This document shows positions 44,401 to 47,400 of a DNA stretch of 64,000 nt, piece by piece. The translations under genes were made by a program, and so were the position numbers. Source of the stretch: Lucinisca nassula (Eukaryota > Mollusca > Bivalvia > Lucinida > Lucinidae). Under the pieces are notes generated by a model. The model was not told the DNA's origin. It did not search any database and saw nothing but the letters and a program-made list of their open reading frames with translations. The DNA is taken from positions 130,542,027 through 130,606,026 of the forward strand of contig OY757023.1 in NCBI GenBank assembly GCA_963580285.1. The letters are read 5' to 3'. How positions within the stretch are numbered: position 1 is the stretch's first letter; every line of letters begins with the position of its first letter.

Positions 44401-47400
44401 ATACGAGTATCACACAGTAATCTTTAAATTTTGACATTAACAAAACAGAAAAAATAAATCCTGTTTTTATCCGAATTTTCACTATTGAATAAGCTCTGGC
44501 TGTTAAATAAAGGGAATTGGAATAACAGAAAAAAAAAAGAATAAAAGATACTGACCGTTCCAGAGCAGTTCTTCTGCCATGGTTAATTATTGTTAAAGTT
44601 CGTCTTTTCATGTATGTGTAACAGGTCGACAGTGGGCATGGTAACGCAGTCGGTAGAGTTTTCGCACGGTATGCGAGTGACCCTGGGTTCGAGTCTCGGT
44701 CGAGCCATGTTCTGTTTCCACCCCTGTGACATTTGGTGGCCAGTGTGGGGATCCAGCTCCACGTCTGTGGGCATGAAAGAGTATGAAAAATAAGTCTCGC
44801 AGCCGGACTGGATAGGACTTGGAGATTCGGGACGAATCTCATAAGGCGGGGGGGGGGGGGGAATGTAACAGGTCAACCGTGGGCATGATAGCTCAGTCGG
44901 TAGAGTGTTCGCACGGTATGCGAGAGGCCCTGGGTTCGAGTCCCGGTCGAGCCATGTTCTTTTTCCACCCCTGTGACATATGTATTGCCTTTTTGCGATA
45001 GCCGGTTGGCCATTTGTGGGAAAGTAGCGCTCTCCTATTGGCTTTCCGCTTTTGACGTTTTCATTACAGTGAAGTTATTTTATGTTCGTGTTTTTTTCCC
45101 TTTAATGTCTTCGATTGGAGGTGTGAGTTCATTTTATCGATTCCTGATCATAACAGAGGTGAAAGCAGAGATCAGGAATCCATACAATAGACACACAAGT
45201 CCCATCAGATACACGAAAGGGAAAGAAATATAAACGTGAAATAAAAAGACCCTAATGGAAACATCAATAGCGGAAAGCCAAAAGGACAGTTACTTTCCCA
45301 CAAAATGGCCAACTGGCTATCTAAATCCAGAAGATATAAGCGATACACACACGCAAAGACAAACCATAACAAAATAAACCACGAAAGAAGAACATTGCCT
45401 TCACTTCAATTTAGTAAAGTGGCTGTTAGTAGGCGAATCGATGTGTTGATCTTATGCCGGTGCGCCTATAAACATTGTAGCCCCAGATCAAAATATGCAG
45501 TATTTGTTTAGATATAGACCGCTATGGTGACTTACACAAAAACAAAAAGAAAAGAAAAAATAGTCCTAAAATGGAAATGCAAGATATAGTTACAGATAAG
45601 TTGGATATTTTGGTAATAACTGAAGAATATGTTCTTTATTTATCCATAAATACCTATATTGTGGCTATTTGTTCACGCCGCTTTGCATTGGTGGTTGTAA
45701 TGAATACCATAGCATAAGTTTTAATTGAGAATTTACAAAAGCATTTTTAAATTATCACCAAATAACAAACTTATCTGTTTCTATGGGAAGTCAAAGTAGA
45801 AGTAAAACAAAGATCAGGAATTGATACAATTAACTTACTCCACCCACAAAAGACACCAAAGGGAAAGAAATACAAACATTAAGCGACCAGACCATAATGG
45901 AAACCTAAACAAAGGAAGGCCATAAGGACAGTTACATTCCCACAAATATAACCTTCTTTTCAGACTAAAGAAATTGCAGAAACTTCTCCACGCTGTACTG
46001 AACTTGGACCAGTCCACTATAGCAGAGATAAGGGGATACAATAATCCACCAGCTGGTGTTCATCAAGTCATGAAAGCAACGTTATTGGTTCTCGGTTACT
46101 GGGAGGAGGACACACACGTAGGTTAACAGTTTATTTTCACTAGACCTAGACTATGATTTCTATAAAGGATCAACATTTCTACAAGTCCCTAGCGGTCTGT
46201 TGTTCTTTGCTTCGTGTTGTTAGTACCAGTACTATTACTCTGTTTGGTTGTGGCGTATTTGTGCCTAATATGTGGAAGTTTGTATTTGTGTATTTTTCTA
46301 TACAGTAAACTTCATATATTAAGACCACCTTTGAACTGTTCAAAAGTGGTCTTTAAGACCACTTTTGAACAGTCTCAAAGGTGATCTTGATCCAGTGGGC
46401 ACAGTATGCAGAAATTGCAAGGAAAGAATAACTGTAACCCATTAAATACTCTTTTTAAAGCAGAATTAGACTTAATTTAAGTGGTCTTAATAGCGGAATG
46501 TCACTGTACTTTCTATTATTTTTTTAATTATAGGGTTCTTGGATATTTGCCTTTCTTTGTAGCCACGTCTTACAATGTTTCAGAAATGGATCAATATACA
46601 AAAGATTTTGGGTGGAACCGGAAGGGAGTCTATTAAACGAATGATTGCTGAAAGAAATATAGACAAGATAGGACTTGATGTCGCTCTTGGTGCCAAGGCA
46701 ATGTTGAAAGAGCTACTGATAGAGCAAGTTCGCTGTGTGAGTGCCGGGGCAGCCACATTTTATGTATGGGTATGTACTTCATTACCATAACATAGTCATG
46801 CGAGACAAAGCTGGCTTTCATGACCGTACAAATTATATGTTTGAAGAAACATTGTTATAGTTTATATAATAGAGGGTGTGTGCTCGTTTTGAGGCAGTTC
46901 CAACGGAAATCCAAAAGCTGTGGCTTGAGCGAAATAAAAAAAGAATAATGTATGCCCAAATAAAACGCACTTTGCTTACCATAGATGGTTCTACATTCCA
47001 CTTATTTAACACGATGTCTTAATTCAAGTTGCGTTTCTCATACAGTTTAATGCTGGTTTTTTATTAATTGACAATCCTATTTTGTTTGGAGGTCATTCGT
47101 ATTAAGGCTAAGGTGAAAAATCAATAATCGTGATTTTACTGGTGTGAATTAATAAAATTGTCATTAATTAAATATTTTCGTATTGTCCCAATTACAGGTT
47201 CTCGGTCAGCTGTATTGGCCTTGGTTTAACATTGGTTCCACTTTACGATAACACACCCGTGCAACATAGTGCATTTTTCACATCTCCATAATTGCTACTT
47301 TTCTGATGTAAATCCTTGATATTTTTCTTATAAATGCTCAAAACATAGGTTGAGGGTGCTCGTTAGAACCGCCTCAGTGAGGCGGTTCTAACGAGTACCC

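Noticed and set aside
44883..44956. tRNA gene on the plus strand (and its copy at 44636)
   Set aside because: The anticodon loop has only five bases and the unit is duplicated as an LTR.
46736..46741. Consensus donor GTGAGT as the end of exon 46563
   Set aside because: In frame and strong, but it would remove the S-A-G-A-A...W block that continues the dynein-like pattern. It is kept only as a possible alternative site.
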